A stretch of 64,000 nt of DNA from an uncultured Collinsella sp. (lineage in GTDB: Bacteria; Actinomycetota; Coriobacteriia; Coriobacteriales; Coriobacteriaceae). The stretch covers positions 1-64,000 of the forward strand of contig CALKBO010000017.1 in the NCBI GenBank assembly GCA_937989875.1, in the 5' to 3' direction. A model generated the notes under the pieces. The model was given only the letters and a program-made list of their open reading frames with translations. It ran no database searches and was not told the origin of the DNA. Positions 1-10,125 of the stretch are shown piece by piece. Numbering within the stretch: position 1 is the stretch's first letter; the number at the start of each line of letters is the position of its first letter. The translations under genes and the position numbers were made by a program.

Positions 1-152
1 GCGCGGCAAGGAGATATATTGCCAGACCGGAGGGGTCCCGGGGGCGGGAATCTGGACGTACACATTTCCTACACATCTTGGGATCCGACTAACGTTTGCC
101 AGCCGTTACCTACCGCTCGCCGAGCATCTCTTTATATAAGGCAGTCTCATGG

Positions 153-1553
153 TTAAAGCGGATACGTCCCCCTAGCTAAAGCACAGCCAGCATCGAGCAA
201 CTCATCACGTTCTTCCACCGAGAACCCCTCGGCGTAGACGCGCACCACCGGTTCGGTCCCGCTAGGACGGACCAGCAGCCACGTGTCATCCTCGAATGCC
301 AAACGCAAGCCATCCATATGGCTAACGTTTTGCGGCACCTTGCCACAAATCGACTTGGGGTTTACGCCCGGCAGCAGGGTTCGTAACGTTTCGGCATCTT
401 CGGCCTCAAGGCGTAAATCGCGTCGACCGTAACTCGTCTTACCAAAACTGTCCTCGAGTTGGTCGACCAGAACGCCCAAAGGCGCGTCCGTCTTTGCCAT
501 AAGCTCACACAGAATCAGACAGGCGAGGATTCCATCGCGCTCGGGCATATGCGCGGCAATGCCGATACCACCGGCTTCTTCGCCGCCTATGAGGACGCCG
601 CCCTTCTTCATCTCCGCCGCTATATATTTGAAACCGACCGGTTTGACGGTCACGCGGCAGCCAAGCGCCTCGGCAATGCGACGCACGAGCGTCGAGCACG
701 AAAGATTGACGACGACGCGCCCCTCCAAATTACGAAATTGAACCAAGTCGCCCAAAACGAGCGCCATGATCTGATGCGGATGTATATATCTGCCGCGCTC
801 GTCAACCGCGCCGATGCGGTCGGCGTCGCCGTCGGTCACCAGGCCAGCGCAAGCTCCGTCCTCGATAACCGTGCGCTCGCAAGCGTCCACCCAAGGCTCA
901 ACGGGGTCGGGGCAGATATCTTCTTGGTCAGACGCCTGCCCGGCGTGAATCTCGTGCACCTCAACGCCAAGCTCGCGCAGCAAGTCGGCTAGATAGCCCT
1001 GGGCTGCGCCGCCCATGGGATCGACAACCACGCGCAAGTGCGCGGCGCGGATGGCTTCGGCATCGACAAACGATGCCACCGCCTGCATATAGTCAGGAAT
1101 GATATCCGCGGTGCGATATTGCCCCTCGATCCCCATTGGCTCGGGAGCCATAGTCTCTTCGAGCTCTTCGATGACATCCTGGTTGGCGGTCGAGCCGTCA
1201 CCCATGCGAATCTTGAGGCACAGATAACCCTGCGGATGATGGGACCCCGTCACCATGAGCGCGCCGCACGCCTCACCGTCATAAGCCGCCGCCCACGTAA
1301 GGGCAGGGGTCGGGACAGGCCGCGAAGCGAGCACGGCGTCTAGCCCGTGCGCTGCTAGCGCGCCCGCCGCAAGCTCAGCGAACTCGCGCGCCAGGGGCCG
1401 GGTGTCGAACCCTATATATACCGTTTTGCCCGGATTGGTCTTTTGCCACAACTCGCCGACGGCATCGGCGATACGGGCAACGTTATCGGCAGTGAAGTCC
1501 TCATCGACGCGAGCGCGCCAACCGTCAGTTCCAAAATGAATTATCGCGCACAC
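153..1553 (-). CDS. Phosphoglucomutase/phosphomannomutase family protein
   Basis: An alpha-D-phosphohexomutase that interconverts hexose 1- and 6-phosphates for glycogen, nucleotide-sugar and envelope synthesis in the cytoplasm. All four family landmarks are visible in order: the active-site phosphoserine loop TGSHHP, the metal loop DGDADR, the sugar-recognition loop GGEEAGG and the phosphate-binding RPSGTEP near the C terminus. At 466 residues it has the usual length. I place the start at a GTG (1553) directly before CAIIHFGTDGWRAR, because GAGGTG lies about 6 bases upstream and homologues begin at this FGTDGWR stretch; an upstream ATG at 1637 would add 28 unlikely residues. Whether glucose or mannose is preferred cannot be read from sequence. 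It follows the mmuM terminator and so probably has its own promoter. Confidence 0.9.
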   Translation of the reverse strand: MCAIIHFGTDGWRARVDEDFTADNVARIADAVGELWQKTNPGKTVYIGFDTRPLAREFAELAAGALAAHGLDAVLASRPVPTPALTWAAAYDGEACGALMVTGSHHPQGYLCLKIRMGDGSTANQDVIEELEETMAPEPMGIEGQYRTADIIPDYMQAVASFVDAEAIRAAHLRVVVDPMGGAAQGYLADLLRELGVEVHEIHAGQASDQEDICPDPVEPWVDACERTVIEDGACAGLVTDGDADRIGAVDERGRYIHPHQIMALVLGDLVQFRNLEGRVVVNLSCSTLVRRIAEALGCRVTVKPVGFKYIAAEMKKGGVLIGGEEAGGIGIAAHMPERDGILACLILCELMAKTDAPLGVLVDQLEDSFGKTSYGRRDLRLEAEDAETLRTLLPGVNPKSICGKVPQNVSHMDGLRLAFEDDTWLLVRPSGTEPVVRVYAEGFSVEERDELLDAGCALARGTYPL

Positions 1554-1675
1554 GCGCAGACACCTCACAGTGTTTGGATCATGGTACGCATGGGGTATAC
1601 CCGCAACATGCACTCGGCAACCTGCCGGCACCAGCATTCACCATTTGGGCAAATGCTGCCGAGGACATGCAAGCA

Positions 1676-1707
1676 ATAAAAAAACCGCCCAGTATGGAGC
1701 GGTTTTG
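1676..1707 (-). terminator. Rho-independent terminator after mmuM
   Basis: Read on the minus strand, AAAACCGC pairs with GCGGTTTT across a short loop and the second arm runs into a T tract. It starts 4 bases after the mmuM stop codon and separates that gene from the downstream mutase. Confidence 0.8.
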
Positions 1708-1711
1708 CCCT

Positions 1712-2605
1712 TTATATATCGAGCGCCTCGGCCATCGCGGCCGTAGTGATTGCCGTGGTTCCACAGCAACTGCCCACCATTGCGGCACCGGCATGTCTCC
1801 ATTCGATGCATGCGCGCGCGAAAGCTTCGGGATTCTCGTGCCATACGGGGCCATCCTGAGTCTGAACCGGATCGCCCACGTTGGGACGCACCGTGACGGG
1901 AGTAGTCGCCGATGCAACCATCCTGGGCACCGCCGCGTTCGCGGCCGCAAGCGAACAGCAATTAACACCAACCGAGTTTGCGCCGTGTTTTTCGGCGTAC
2001 AAAACGGCTGCCTCGATGTTGAGGCCATCGCCCAACAGGTCGCCTTTATCGTCAACGACAAAACTCACCAGAACAGGCATGCCGTCGGCGGCATCTAGGG
2101 CGCCGGCAAGCATGGGCTGCAAATTACGGATAGACGTCACCGTCTCGATCAGCAGACCGTCAACGCCGGCGTTGAGCAAGGCGTGCGCCTGTTCGCGCGC
2201 AATGCCTCGGATTTCACGATACTCGGCAGAGTCCTCGGCAAACCACTCAATACCGATCGGGCCCATCGAGCCCACCAGCAGCTGAGGGTGCGCCTGGCGG
2301 GCATCGTCGACGGCCCCGCGATTGACCTCCGCCACGGACGGCGCAATCTGGTCGTGCTTGAGGGCATAGCTCGATGCCTGAAAGGTGTTGGTAATGAGCA
2401 CCTGCGCGCCGGCGGCGACATACAAGCGATGGATACGAGAAACGGTCTGCGGCTCTGCCAGATTCCAAAACGCCGGTGGAATGTCGGCGGCATCGTACTC
2501 ACTCAACAGAACACTGCCCATGGGACCCTGCGCCAACAAGGTCTCGCTCGACAAGCGGCGCGTAAGTTCCTCGGCACCAAAGCGGTTGTAATAACTCGTA
2601 TCCAT
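1712..2605 (-). CDS. mmuM: Homocysteine S-methyltransferase
   Basis: Transfers a methyl group from S-methylmethionine (or S-adenosylmethionine) to homocysteine, giving methionine. The 297-residue protein is a single zinc-dependent barrel. The zinc cysteines are visible in VNCCS (about residue 215) and in the C-terminal GSCCGTT. The early segment LAQGPMGSVLL and the ITNTFQAS block are typical of the MmuM/YbgG type and differ from the long cobalamin-dependent MetH. It starts 10 bases after the DtxR-type regulator stop, so the two are probably co-transcribed. The ribosome-binding site is weak (GGGA within AGCGGGATATAT). Confidence in the family is high; the methyl donor is inferred. Confidence 0.88.
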   Translation of the reverse strand: MDTSYYNRFGAEELTRRLSSETLLAQGPMGSVLLSEYDAADIPPAFWNLAEPQTVSRIHRLYVAAGAQVLITNTFQASSYALKHDQIAPSVAEVNRGAVDDARQAHPQLLVGSMGPIGIEWFAEDSAEYREIRGIAREQAHALLNAGVDGLLIETVTSIRNLQPMLAGALDAADGMPVLVSFVVDDKGDLLGDGLNIEAAVLYAEKHGANSVGVNCCSLAAANAAVPRMVASATTPVTVRPNVGDPVQTQDGPVWHENPEAFARACIEWRHAGAAMVGSCCGTTAITTAAMAEALDI

Positions 2606-2615
2606 ATATATCCCG

Positions 2616-3038
2616 CTATTCCTCGACGCTGATTCCCTGCTTTTCGAGATAGGCGAGCCAGCGGTTCATCGTGTCCTCGGAAAGCGCATGCTCCATCATG
2701 CAGGCCTCGGAATCGGCTCGCTCAAATTCGACACCGAGCTCCTGAACCAAAAACGTGCGGATGAGGCGATGACGGTACCAGATAGCCGTACCAACCTCGC
2801 GGCCGCGATCGGTCAGGACTACCTTGCCGTAGTGCGATTGCTCGACAAGCTCGGATGCCTTGAGCGCCGAAACCGCTTTATTGACCGATGCCTTGGAGAC
2901 GCCAAGGCGCTGCGCGATGTCGACCGATCGCACGCCGTTGGTTTCCCCCTCTTCGCTTTCAATGCGAACCATGCACTCCAAGTAGTCTTCGTTCGCCACC
3001 GTCAGATGTAGTTCGCGCGAGCTATTTGTCGTATCCAT
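2616..3038 (-). CDS. DtxR/MntR-family metal-dependent transcriptional regulator
   Basis: A 140-residue protein with an N-terminal winged helix (YLECMVRIESEEG, then DIAQRLGVSKASVNKAVSAL) and a dimerisation/metal-binding half rich in His, Glu and Cys (RHRLIRTFLVQELGV, then CMMEHALSEDT). This is the usual layout of short DtxR-type manganese or iron sensors without the SH3 domain. I chose the ATG at 3038 over one seven codons upstream because GGGACGGAAG precedes it by about 3-5 bases. It is divergent from pepT across 120 bp that contain a strong 18-bp palindrome, a likely autoregulatory operator. The metal cannot be decided from sequence. Confidence 0.85.
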   Translation of the reverse strand: MDTTNSSRELHLTVANEDYLECMVRIESEEGETNGVRSVDIAQRLGVSKASVNKAVSALKASELVEQSHYGKVVLTDRGREVGTAIWYRHRLIRTFLVQELGVEFERADSEACMMEHALSEDTMNRWLAYLEKQGISVEE

Positions 3039-3092
3039 GATCTTCCGTCCCTTCTGCATTCAATGGCTGATTCTACCCCATCCAAGCGTCGT

Positions 3093-3110
3093 GGTATGCC
3101 GTGGCATACC
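3093..3110. promoter_or_regulatory. 18-bp palindromic operator between the DtxR-type gene and pepT
   Basis: GGTATGCC and GGCATACC form perfect 8-bp arms around GT. A -10-like TAGAGT at 3115 (plus strand) and a TAGAAT at 3070-3075 (minus strand) put the palindrome at or near the -35 position of both divergent promoters. The half-site resembles the TTTGCC-type arms of MntR sites; assignment to the adjacent regulator is inference. Confidence 0.6.
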
Positions 3111-3158
3111 GTGCTAGAGTTCTTGTTGCACACGACGACCAAGATTGGAGCGGTCTTT

Positions 3159-4406
3159 ATGGAAAACACCACCACGAGCCCCGATGTCCTCGAACGCTTT
3201 TTGCGCTACGTCCAGATCAACACGCAGTCCGAGGATGCAAACTGCGACCAGGTACCCTCGAGCGCCGTTCAGTTTGACCTTGCCAACGTGCTGGCTGAAG
3301 AGCTGCGCGAGCTTGGTGCGGAAGATGCCCACGTGACCGAGCACGCCTATGTCTGCGCGCATATCCCCGCAAGTGCGGGCGCTGAGGACAGGCCCGCCCT
3401 GGGCCTGATCGCCCATCTCGACACCACCGAAGTTGCACCGGGCGCCGGCGTGAAGCCGCACATCGTACACTACGAAGGTGGCGACCTGGTCTGCGGCACG
3501 GTTGACGGTAAGCCCGTTGCCATGAGTACCGCCAAGCTTCCCGTCCTGAATGACCTCGCGGGTGAGGACCTGGTCTGCAGCGATGGCACCACGCTGCTGG
3601 GCGCGGATGACAAGGCAGGCGTCGCCGAGATCATGTCGCTTGTCGCGCGTATCGCTCAGGACCCTTCTCTGCCCCATCCCGCACTCGGCATTTGCTTCTG
3701 CCCTGACGAGGAGATCGGCCACGGAGCCGAGCTGTTGGATATCGATACCTTTGGCTGCAAGTACGCCTACACGGTCGACGGCGGCCCCATCGGCGAGCTG
3801 GAGTGGGAGTGCTTTAACGCCGCCGAGGCGACCGTCCGCTTTGAGGGCCAGTCCATCCACCCGGGCGACGCCAAGGGCCGTATGATCAACGCAGGCAATC
3901 TGTTCTGCGACTTCAACGCGTTGCTCCCCTACGTGCAGCGCCCGGAGTATACGGAAGGCTACGAGGGCTTTTATCACCTTGAGGGTGTATCTGCGACCGT
4001 CGATCACGCCACAGCGCGCTATATCGTCCGCGACCATGACGCCGCCAAGTTCCAGCAGAAACTCGACCTTATTGATGCCGCCGCCTCGATGCTCAACCAG
4101 CGTCTGGGTGAGGAGCGCGTGACGGTCGAGATTAAGCAGCAGTATCGAAATATGGCCGAGATCGTTCGTGACTATCCCGAGCTTATTGATGTTGCCAAGG
4201 AAGCCTACCTTGCCTGCGGCGTTGATCCCCAAGTGCTGCCGATTCGTGGCGGCACCGACGGCGCTCAGCTGTCGTTCCGCGGTCTGCCCTGCCCCAACCT
4301 TTCCACCGGCGGCTATTGCTACCACGGCGTCAACGAGTTCGTCCCGGTCAGTTCGCTCGTCAAGATGACCGACGTGCTCCAGGAGCTCGTCGCCCGCTTT
4401 GCATAA
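3159..4406 (+). CDS. pepT: Peptidase T (aminotripeptidase)
   Basis: A cytosolic M20B zinc exopeptidase that removes the N-terminal residue of tripeptides. Visible metal and catalytic motifs in order: AHLDTTEVAPG, GADDKAGVAEI, CPDEEIGHGAE and TVDGGPIGE, then IRGGTDGAQLS near the C terminus. At 415 residues it matches the family. The start is set at the ATG at 3159, which begins MENTTTSPDVLERFLRY as in homologues; the 32 residues available upstream include promoter sequence and are not protein-like. The gene ends 25 bp before a strong terminator and is transcribed alone, divergent from the DtxR-type regulator. Confidence 0.93.
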   Translation: MENTTTSPDVLERFLRYVQINTQSEDANCDQVPSSAVQFDLANVLAEELRELGAEDAHVTEHAYVCAHIPASAGAEDRPALGLIAHLDTTEVAPGAGVKPHIVHYEGGDLVCGTVDGKPVAMSTAKLPVLNDLAGEDLVCSDGTTLLGADDKAGVAEIMSLVARIAQDPSLPHPALGICFCPDEEIGHGAELLDIDTFGCKYAYTVDGGPIGELEWECFNAAEATVRFEGQSIHPGDAKGRMINAGNLFCDFNALLPYVQRPEYTEGYEGFYHLEGVSATVDHATARYIVRDHDAAKFQQKLDLIDAAASMLNQRLGEERVTVEIKQQYRNMAEIVRDYPELIDVAKEAYLACGVDPQVLPIRGGTDGAQLSFRGLPCPNLSTGGYCYHGVNEFVPVSSLVKMTDVLQELVARFA

Positions 4407-4431
4407 GCCTGGCTGCACAAGTCCAAAAGAC

Positions 4432-4471
4432 GAATCGCCCCGTCCTCAACCGAGAACGGGGCGATTTTTTT
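4432..4471 (+). terminator. Rho-independent terminator of pepT
   Basis: AATCGCCCCGT pairs with ACGGGGCGATT (11 bp) around a 12-base loop, followed by seven T. Confidence 0.92.
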
Positions 4472-4517
4472 GCTGCAATGAGAACAGGCTGACGCACGCC
4501 AACCTCTTAACGCAAGG

Positions 4518-4560
4518 AGTGTCCCAAACTGCCGGCACAAAAGGAACGTCCCCAAGTGCC
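4518..4560. repeat. REP-like repeat preceding structured element A
   Basis: Contains GGAGTGTCCCAAACTGCCGG followed by GGAACGTCCCCAAGTGCC, two diverged copies of a GTCCC-AAG/ACT-GCC unit. The same composite occurs at 41134-41180, again just upstream of a structured element. No coding sense. Confidence 0.6.
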
Positions 4561-4570
4561 AAGTGTTCCG

Positions 4571-4740
4571 GCAACGCCGATGTTTTGGCGCGGACAGCGA
4601 AAACCCGCCAGAGCGAGCAAGGTGCCTTGAAACAAGGCGGCATTGATCTTTTGATCATGCCGCCGAAGTTGAAAGGCAGATTGCCGCTCTGGCGGGTTTG
4701 CAGCGTCAAGCGGTTACGCGGTTTGGTAAAACCGCGTAAC
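4571..4740 (+). repeat. Structured intergenic element, copy A (candidate ncRNA or mobile hairpin)
   Basis: The core at 4601-4740 folds as nested stems. P1 pairs 4601-4615 with 4685-4699 (AAACCCGCCAGAGCG with its complement). P2 pairs GCCTT 4624-4628 with AAGGC 4673-4677. P3 pairs GGCGGCAT, bulged T, GATC with GATC, ATGCCGCC (4636-4664, loop TTTT). P4 is a separate hairpin, 4713-4724 with 4729-4740. A small CGCC/GGCG hairpin (about 4575-4590) and the sequence GACAGCGA precede P1. P4 ends one base from the stop codon of the minus-strand LCP gene. Copies B (20187), C (34158) and D (41226) share the architecture with compensated stem changes. Function unknown. Confidence 0.8.
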
Positions 4741-4741
4741 T

Positions 4742-5977
4742 CTAGTAGTTGGCTTCGTAGCCGTTGCCGTCGCCGGTGGGCTCTTCGTAGTAGTCCGAAT
4801 CGTTTGAATCGCTTGAGTCATCGGAATCGTCAGAGCTGACCGATGAGGTTGCGGTACCGTTTGCGTAGTCGTCAGACGTGTCGTTGTTCAGGTCACCGAT
4901 CGTAGAGCTGGAACCGTCGGAAAGACCCATGGTGTTGGGACCCTTGGGATCCTTGCCGGCATCGACGCGCTCCATCATTTCCTTGAGCTCGTCCTCGTAG
5001 ACAAAGACGTAGCTCACACCGTCGATCATGGTGCTGTCGTCGGCGTACGAGGGCAGGTTGGCCGAGTAGATACCGTCGACATCCATACCGCGCATGGCGT
5101 TGACCGTAGCCACGATATCCTGAACGCTCATATCGGTTACGAGCATATCGGACAGCGAATTAACCAGGCCAAAGATCTTTGTGGCATCGAAGTTATTGAG
5201 AATCTGGTTGGCAAGGGCGCCAAGCACCTGACGCTGGTGGCGCATGCGCGTGTAATCGCCGTCGGCATAGGTGTAGCGGCAGCGGGCATAGGTAAGGGCG
5301 GTGGCACCGTCCATATGCTGCTGGCCAGCGGTAATCTTAATATCCAGGTGCTCGGGGTCGTCAACATCATCGGTTGCGTTAATGTCGATACCGCCAACCG
5401 AATCAATCAGCGCCTGCATACCGTCGAAGCTGACCTCGGCATAGTGGGAAATCTGAACACCGCACAGCTCGTTGACCGCCTCGACCATGGCCTCGGCGCC
5501 GCCAACGGTATGGCAGGCGTTGATCTTCATGGTCTCGCCCTTGTACTCGACCTTGGTGTCGCGCGGAACGGAAATGAGCGTCGCCTGTTTTTGCGTGGGG
5601 TCGATGCGTGCCAGGATAATCGAGTCGGCACGATACGTATCCTCGCCCGGACGGCCGTCGGTGCCAAGAAGCAGCACGTAGAACGGATCCTTTGCCTCAT
5701 CGGTGTCAACCAGAACCCGACGCAGATTGTCGGTAATGACATTAGAATCGCCGAGCTTGCCCATAATGGTAGCAAACCACAGGCCGGCAGCGGTAGTGGC
5801 ACTCAGCAGCACACCAAGCACGACAATGAGCGCGACGTGACGAATCGTGTGGCTACGACGACGTTGACGAGCGCGCTCGGAATAGCGAGCCACGTTATCG
5901 CGACTGTAGATCTTGGCCTGCGCACCAGTTGAGGGTCTTCGGGCGGTGGTATCCGCGAGGGGCTTTTTATTAAACAT
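4742..5977 (-). CDS. LytR-CpsA-Psr (LCP) family cell-wall glycopolymer ligase
   Basis: LCP enzymes transfer undecaprenyl-linked glycopolymers to peptidoglycan on the outer face of the membrane. The protein (411 residues from the ATG at 5977) has a basic cytoplasmic tail (RARQRRRSH), one membrane anchor near residues 46-70, then the LCP domain: FYVLLLGTDGRPGE, YRADSIILARIDP, TLISVPRDTKV and YARCRYTYADGDYTRMRHQR carry the Asp and Arg residues that bind the pyrophosphate lipid. The last 60 residues are a low-complexity Asp/Ser tail. It starts 12 bases after murA and is its operon partner, a sensible cell-wall pairing. The 3' end abuts the P4 hairpin of element A. Confidence 0.9.
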   Translation of the reverse strand: MFNKKPLADTTARRPSTGAQAKIYSRDNVARYSERARQRRRSHTIRHVALIVVLGVLLSATTAAGLWFATIMGKLGDSNVITDNLRRVLVDTDEAKDPFYVLLLGTDGRPGEDTYRADSIILARIDPTQKQATLISVPRDTKVEYKGETMKINACHTVGGAEAMVEAVNELCGVQISHYAEVSFDGMQALIDSVGGIDINATDDVDDPEHLDIKITAGQQHMDGATALTYARCRYTYADGDYTRMRHQRQVLGALANQILNNFDATKIFGLVNSLSDMLVTDMSVQDIVATVNAMRGMDVDGIYSANLPSYADDSTMIDGVSYVFVYEDELKEMMERVDAGKDPKGPNTMGLSDGSSSTIGDLNNDTSDDYANGTATSSVSSDDSDDSSDSNDSDYYEEPTGDGNGYEANY

Positions 5978-5989
5978 AGGCAACCTGTA

Positions 5990-7273
5990 TTAGTAGATGA
6001 CGGGATCGGGGACGGAAGCATGCTCGACATGCGCGCCGAGCGCCTGCAGCTTTTCGACAAACTGCTCGTAGCCGCGCTTGATGTGATGGATGGCCGAAAC
6101 CTCGGTCGTCCCGTCGGCGATCAAGCCCGCTACGACGAGGGCCGCTCCGCCACGCAGATCGGGCGAGGTAACCTGTGCACCCGAGAAGCCCTTGACGCCA
6201 TGAATCATGGCATGATGGCTCTCGATACGAATGTCGGCACCCATGCGCACCAGCTCAGAGGCAAACATAAAGCGATTCTCGAAGATGTTCTCGGTAATAA
6301 CGGAACTGCCGTCGGCAAGGGCGGAGAGCACCATAATCTGCGCCTGCATGTCCGTCGGGAAGCCGGGGAACGGAAGCGTCTGGATGTCGACCGGCTTGAT
6401 ACGCTCGGCACGGTTTACATGGACGCCATCCTCGACGCGCTCGCAGTCGATACCCATGAGCTCCATCTTCTTGAGCACCATGCCCAAGTGAATGGGGCAA
6501 AAGCCCGTGACATCGACACCGCGATCGTCGGCCATCAACGCACCGGCAACGATAAAGGTACCGGCCTCGATGCGGTCGCCCACCACGCGATGGGTAACGG
6601 GATGCAGCTCTTCCACGCCCTCGATGGTCACGACGGGCGTACCCGCGCCGACAATCTTGGCGCCCATCTCGTTGAGCATGTTGGCGAGATCGACGATCTC
6701 GGGCTCGCGGGCGGCATTGTCGATAACCGTGGTGCCCTGCGCGCGCACGGATGCCATGATGAGGTTCTCGGTCGCACCGACGCTGGCGAACTCGAGCGTG
6801 ACGGTGGTACCGCGCAGACCTTGGGGCGCATTAGCGTTGATGTAGCCGTGGGCGGTATCGAACTCAACGCCCAGGGCCTCAAGACCAAGAATGTGCATAT
6901 CGATCTTGCGAGCACCCAGGTTGCAGCCGCCCGGCATGGCGATCTTGGCGCGATGGAAGCGACCCAGCAGGGGTCCCATCACGGCGGTGGAAGCACGCAT
7001 CTTGGCAACGAGCTCGTAGGGGGCCTCCCAAGAATCGACCTGAGAGGTATCAATCTCGAGCGTGTGCTCGTCAAGGACATCGATTGTGGCGCCCATACCC
7101 TTGAGCACCTTGCCCATCACGTGGACATCGGAAATATCGGGCACGTTCTGCAGCGTCGTCTTGCCCGGCGCCAGAAGCGTTGCCGCCATGAGTTTGAGCG
7201 CGGAGTTCTTGGCGCCCGAAACGGGCACAGAGCCTCCGATGGCGTGGCCACCCTCAACGCGGATAATATCCAA
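5990..7273 (-). CDS. murA: UDP-N-acetylglucosamine 1-carboxyvinyltransferase
   Basis: First committed step of peptidoglycan synthesis: transfers enolpyruvate from PEP to UDP-GlcNAc. The 427-residue protein shows the N-terminal VSGAKNSALKLMAA, the catalytic loop PGGCNLGARKID with the fosfomycin-target Cys117, and the second-domain repeats typical of the EPSP-synthase fold. The cysteine is retained, so fosfomycin sensitivity at the target would be expected. The start codon is TTG (7271-7273), with AAAGGG about 8 bases upstream; no better ATG exists in frame. It lies just after the ATP synthase terminator and leads the murA-LCP operon. Confidence 0.95.
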   Translation of the reverse strand: MDIIRVEGGHAIGGSVPVSGAKNSALKLMAATLLAPGKTTLQNVPDISDVHVMGKVLKGMGATIDVLDEHTLEIDTSQVDSWEAPYELVAKMRASTAVMGPLLGRFHRAKIAMPGGCNLGARKIDMHILGLEALGVEFDTAHGYINANAPQGLRGTTVTLEFASVGATENLIMASVRAQGTTVIDNAAREPEIVDLANMLNEMGAKIVGAGTPVVTIEGVEELHPVTHRVVGDRIEAGTFIVAGALMADDRGVDVTGFCPIHLGMVLKKMELMGIDCERVEDGVHVNRAERIKPVDIQTLPFPGFPTDMQAQIMVLSALADGSSVITENIFENRFMFASELVRMGADIRIESHHAMIHGVKGFSGAQVTSPDLRGGAALVVAGLIADGTTEVSAIHHIKRGYEQFVEKLQALGAHVEHASVPDPVIY

Positions 7274-7285
7274 GGTCTACCCTTT

Positions 7286-7325
7286 CAAAAAGCATGCCCG
7301 GGATGGCTGGGCCATCCCGGGCATG
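7286..7325 (-). terminator. Terminator of the ATP synthase operon
   Basis: On the minus strand CATGCCCGGGATGG pairs with CCATCCCGGGCATG (14 bp, 5-base loop) and is followed by GC and TTTTT. It lies 36 bp after atpC. Confidence 0.9.
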
Positions 7326-7361
7326 ATGTGTTCGCAAATGGTCGAACGCTAAATCGTTTGA

Positions 7362-7754
7362 CTATTGGGCAAGCTTGAGCTTACACCATGCGATTTCATT
7401 ATAGAGGTAGGCGCGGCGTGCATCATCCTCCGACAAATTACCCAGCTTCTCTTCAAAACCTTGAATATCAGCTTTAAGCTTGTCGGCATCGACGGTCGCC
7501 AAATCGCAAGCGCGCTCGGCGAGAACGGTCACGACATCGTCCGCAACCTGGGCATAGCCGCCGGCCACGGCAAACGTGTGGTCGACAGTGCCCATGGCCT
7601 TATCGGAAACGCGAACGTAACCGCGGTCGATCGTGCAGATCTCGCTGGAGTGAGCAGGCAGAACGCCAAACTCGCCATCCGTGGACGGAATCGACACAAA
7701 CGCAGCGTCGCCCTCATAGGCGCAGCTCACGGGGCACACGATGCGGATACGCAT
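7362..7754 (-). CDS. atpC: F1F0 ATP synthase epsilon subunit
   Basis: Central-stalk subunit that couples gamma rotation to the c-ring and can inhibit hydrolysis. At 130 residues it has the N-terminal beta-sandwich (CPVSCAYEGDAAFVSIPSTD, then GVLPAHS) and a C-terminal helical hairpin ending in a KLKLAQ tail. Last gene of the atp operon, 3 bases after atpD and directly before the operon terminator. Confidence 0.93.
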   Translation of the reverse strand: MRIRIVCPVSCAYEGDAAFVSIPSTDGEFGVLPAHSSEICTIDRGYVRVSDKAMGTVDHTFAVAGGYAQVADDVVTVLAERACDLATVDADKLKADIQGFEEKLGNLSEDDARRAYLYNEIAWCKLKLAQ

Positions 7755-7757
7755 AAC

Positions 7758-9211
<1,454 letters not shown>

Positions 9212-9212
<1 letters not shown>

Positions 9213-10120
9213 TACTGTTCCTCCAATGCTGAGGCTCCGCCGACGATCTCGTTAATCTCGGTCGTGATCGAAGCCTGGCGCACGCGACTATACGTGCGGG
9301 TAAGGGTCGAGATGATCGCGGTGGCGTTTTCCGTCGCGGAGTGCATGGCCTTGCGGCGTGCACCCTGCTCGGCAGCCGCCGAATCGATCAGGGCCTGGTA
9401 GATGACCGTCAGGATATAAGACGGCACAAGCTTGCCGAGAACATGCTCGGGAGAGGGCACGAACTCGAACGTGGACGAGATGCGCTTAGGGGCGTCGGTC
9501 TCGTTCTTACGCGGACCGTGGGCCATAGCGATCATCTCGGGGTCGAGCGGCAACAGATGCTCGACGCGAAGCTCCTGATCCACGCGGTTCTTGGCGTGGT
9601 GGTAGACAAGCTCGACACGGTCAAGCTCACCGGCACGATACGCATCGCAGATATGAGAGGAGATCATGCGGGCCTGATTGAAATCGGGCTCAGAGGAGTT
9701 GCCCTCAAAGTGCATGACGACGTTTTCTCGGTCACGGAAATACGTGGCCGGTTTGCGCCCACACGCGATGATCTCGCACTCGATGCCGTCGTTCGCCCAA
9801 GAAGCGGCGAGCTTTTCGGCCGTGCGCTCCACCGTCGTATTGAAACCGCCGGCAAGGCCGCGGTCCGAGGCAATAACGACAATCAGGCCATGCTTGACGC
9901 TCTCATGCTTCTGCAGTATGGGATCGGTGCCCGAACAGGAGGCGTCGCCGGCGACCGTCAACATGACGTCGGTCAGCGCCTCCTTATAGGGCTCGGCCTG
10001 CTTGGAGCGATCGAGAGCACGACGGATCTTGGCCGTAGAGACCATCTCCATCGTGCGCGTGATCTGCTTGGTCGTGGTAACCGAGGAGATTCGCTTCTTA
10101 ATGTCGCGAAGGTTGGCCAT
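9212..10120 (-). CDS. atpG: F1F0 ATP synthase gamma subunit
   Basis: Rotor shaft. The N-terminal MANLRDIKKRISSVTTTKQI and the C-terminal long helix (ATENATAIISTLTRTYSRVR, then QASITTEINEIVGGASAL) form the coiled coil inside the alpha3beta3 head. At 302 residues it is a normal length. It sits between atpA and atpD with 5- and 0-base spacings. Confidence 0.95.
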
Positions 10121-10125
10121 GGGGC

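Noticed and set aside
1..152. A gene fragment at the left edge
   Set aside because: No frame shows a recognisable motif or a clear ribosome-binding site; left as intergenic.
4399..4839. Short open frames through structured elements A and D (4399-4839, 41084-41443)
   Set aside because: Similarity between their translations comes from the shared noncoding repeat; copy B has stem changes that keep base pairing but not protein sequence.
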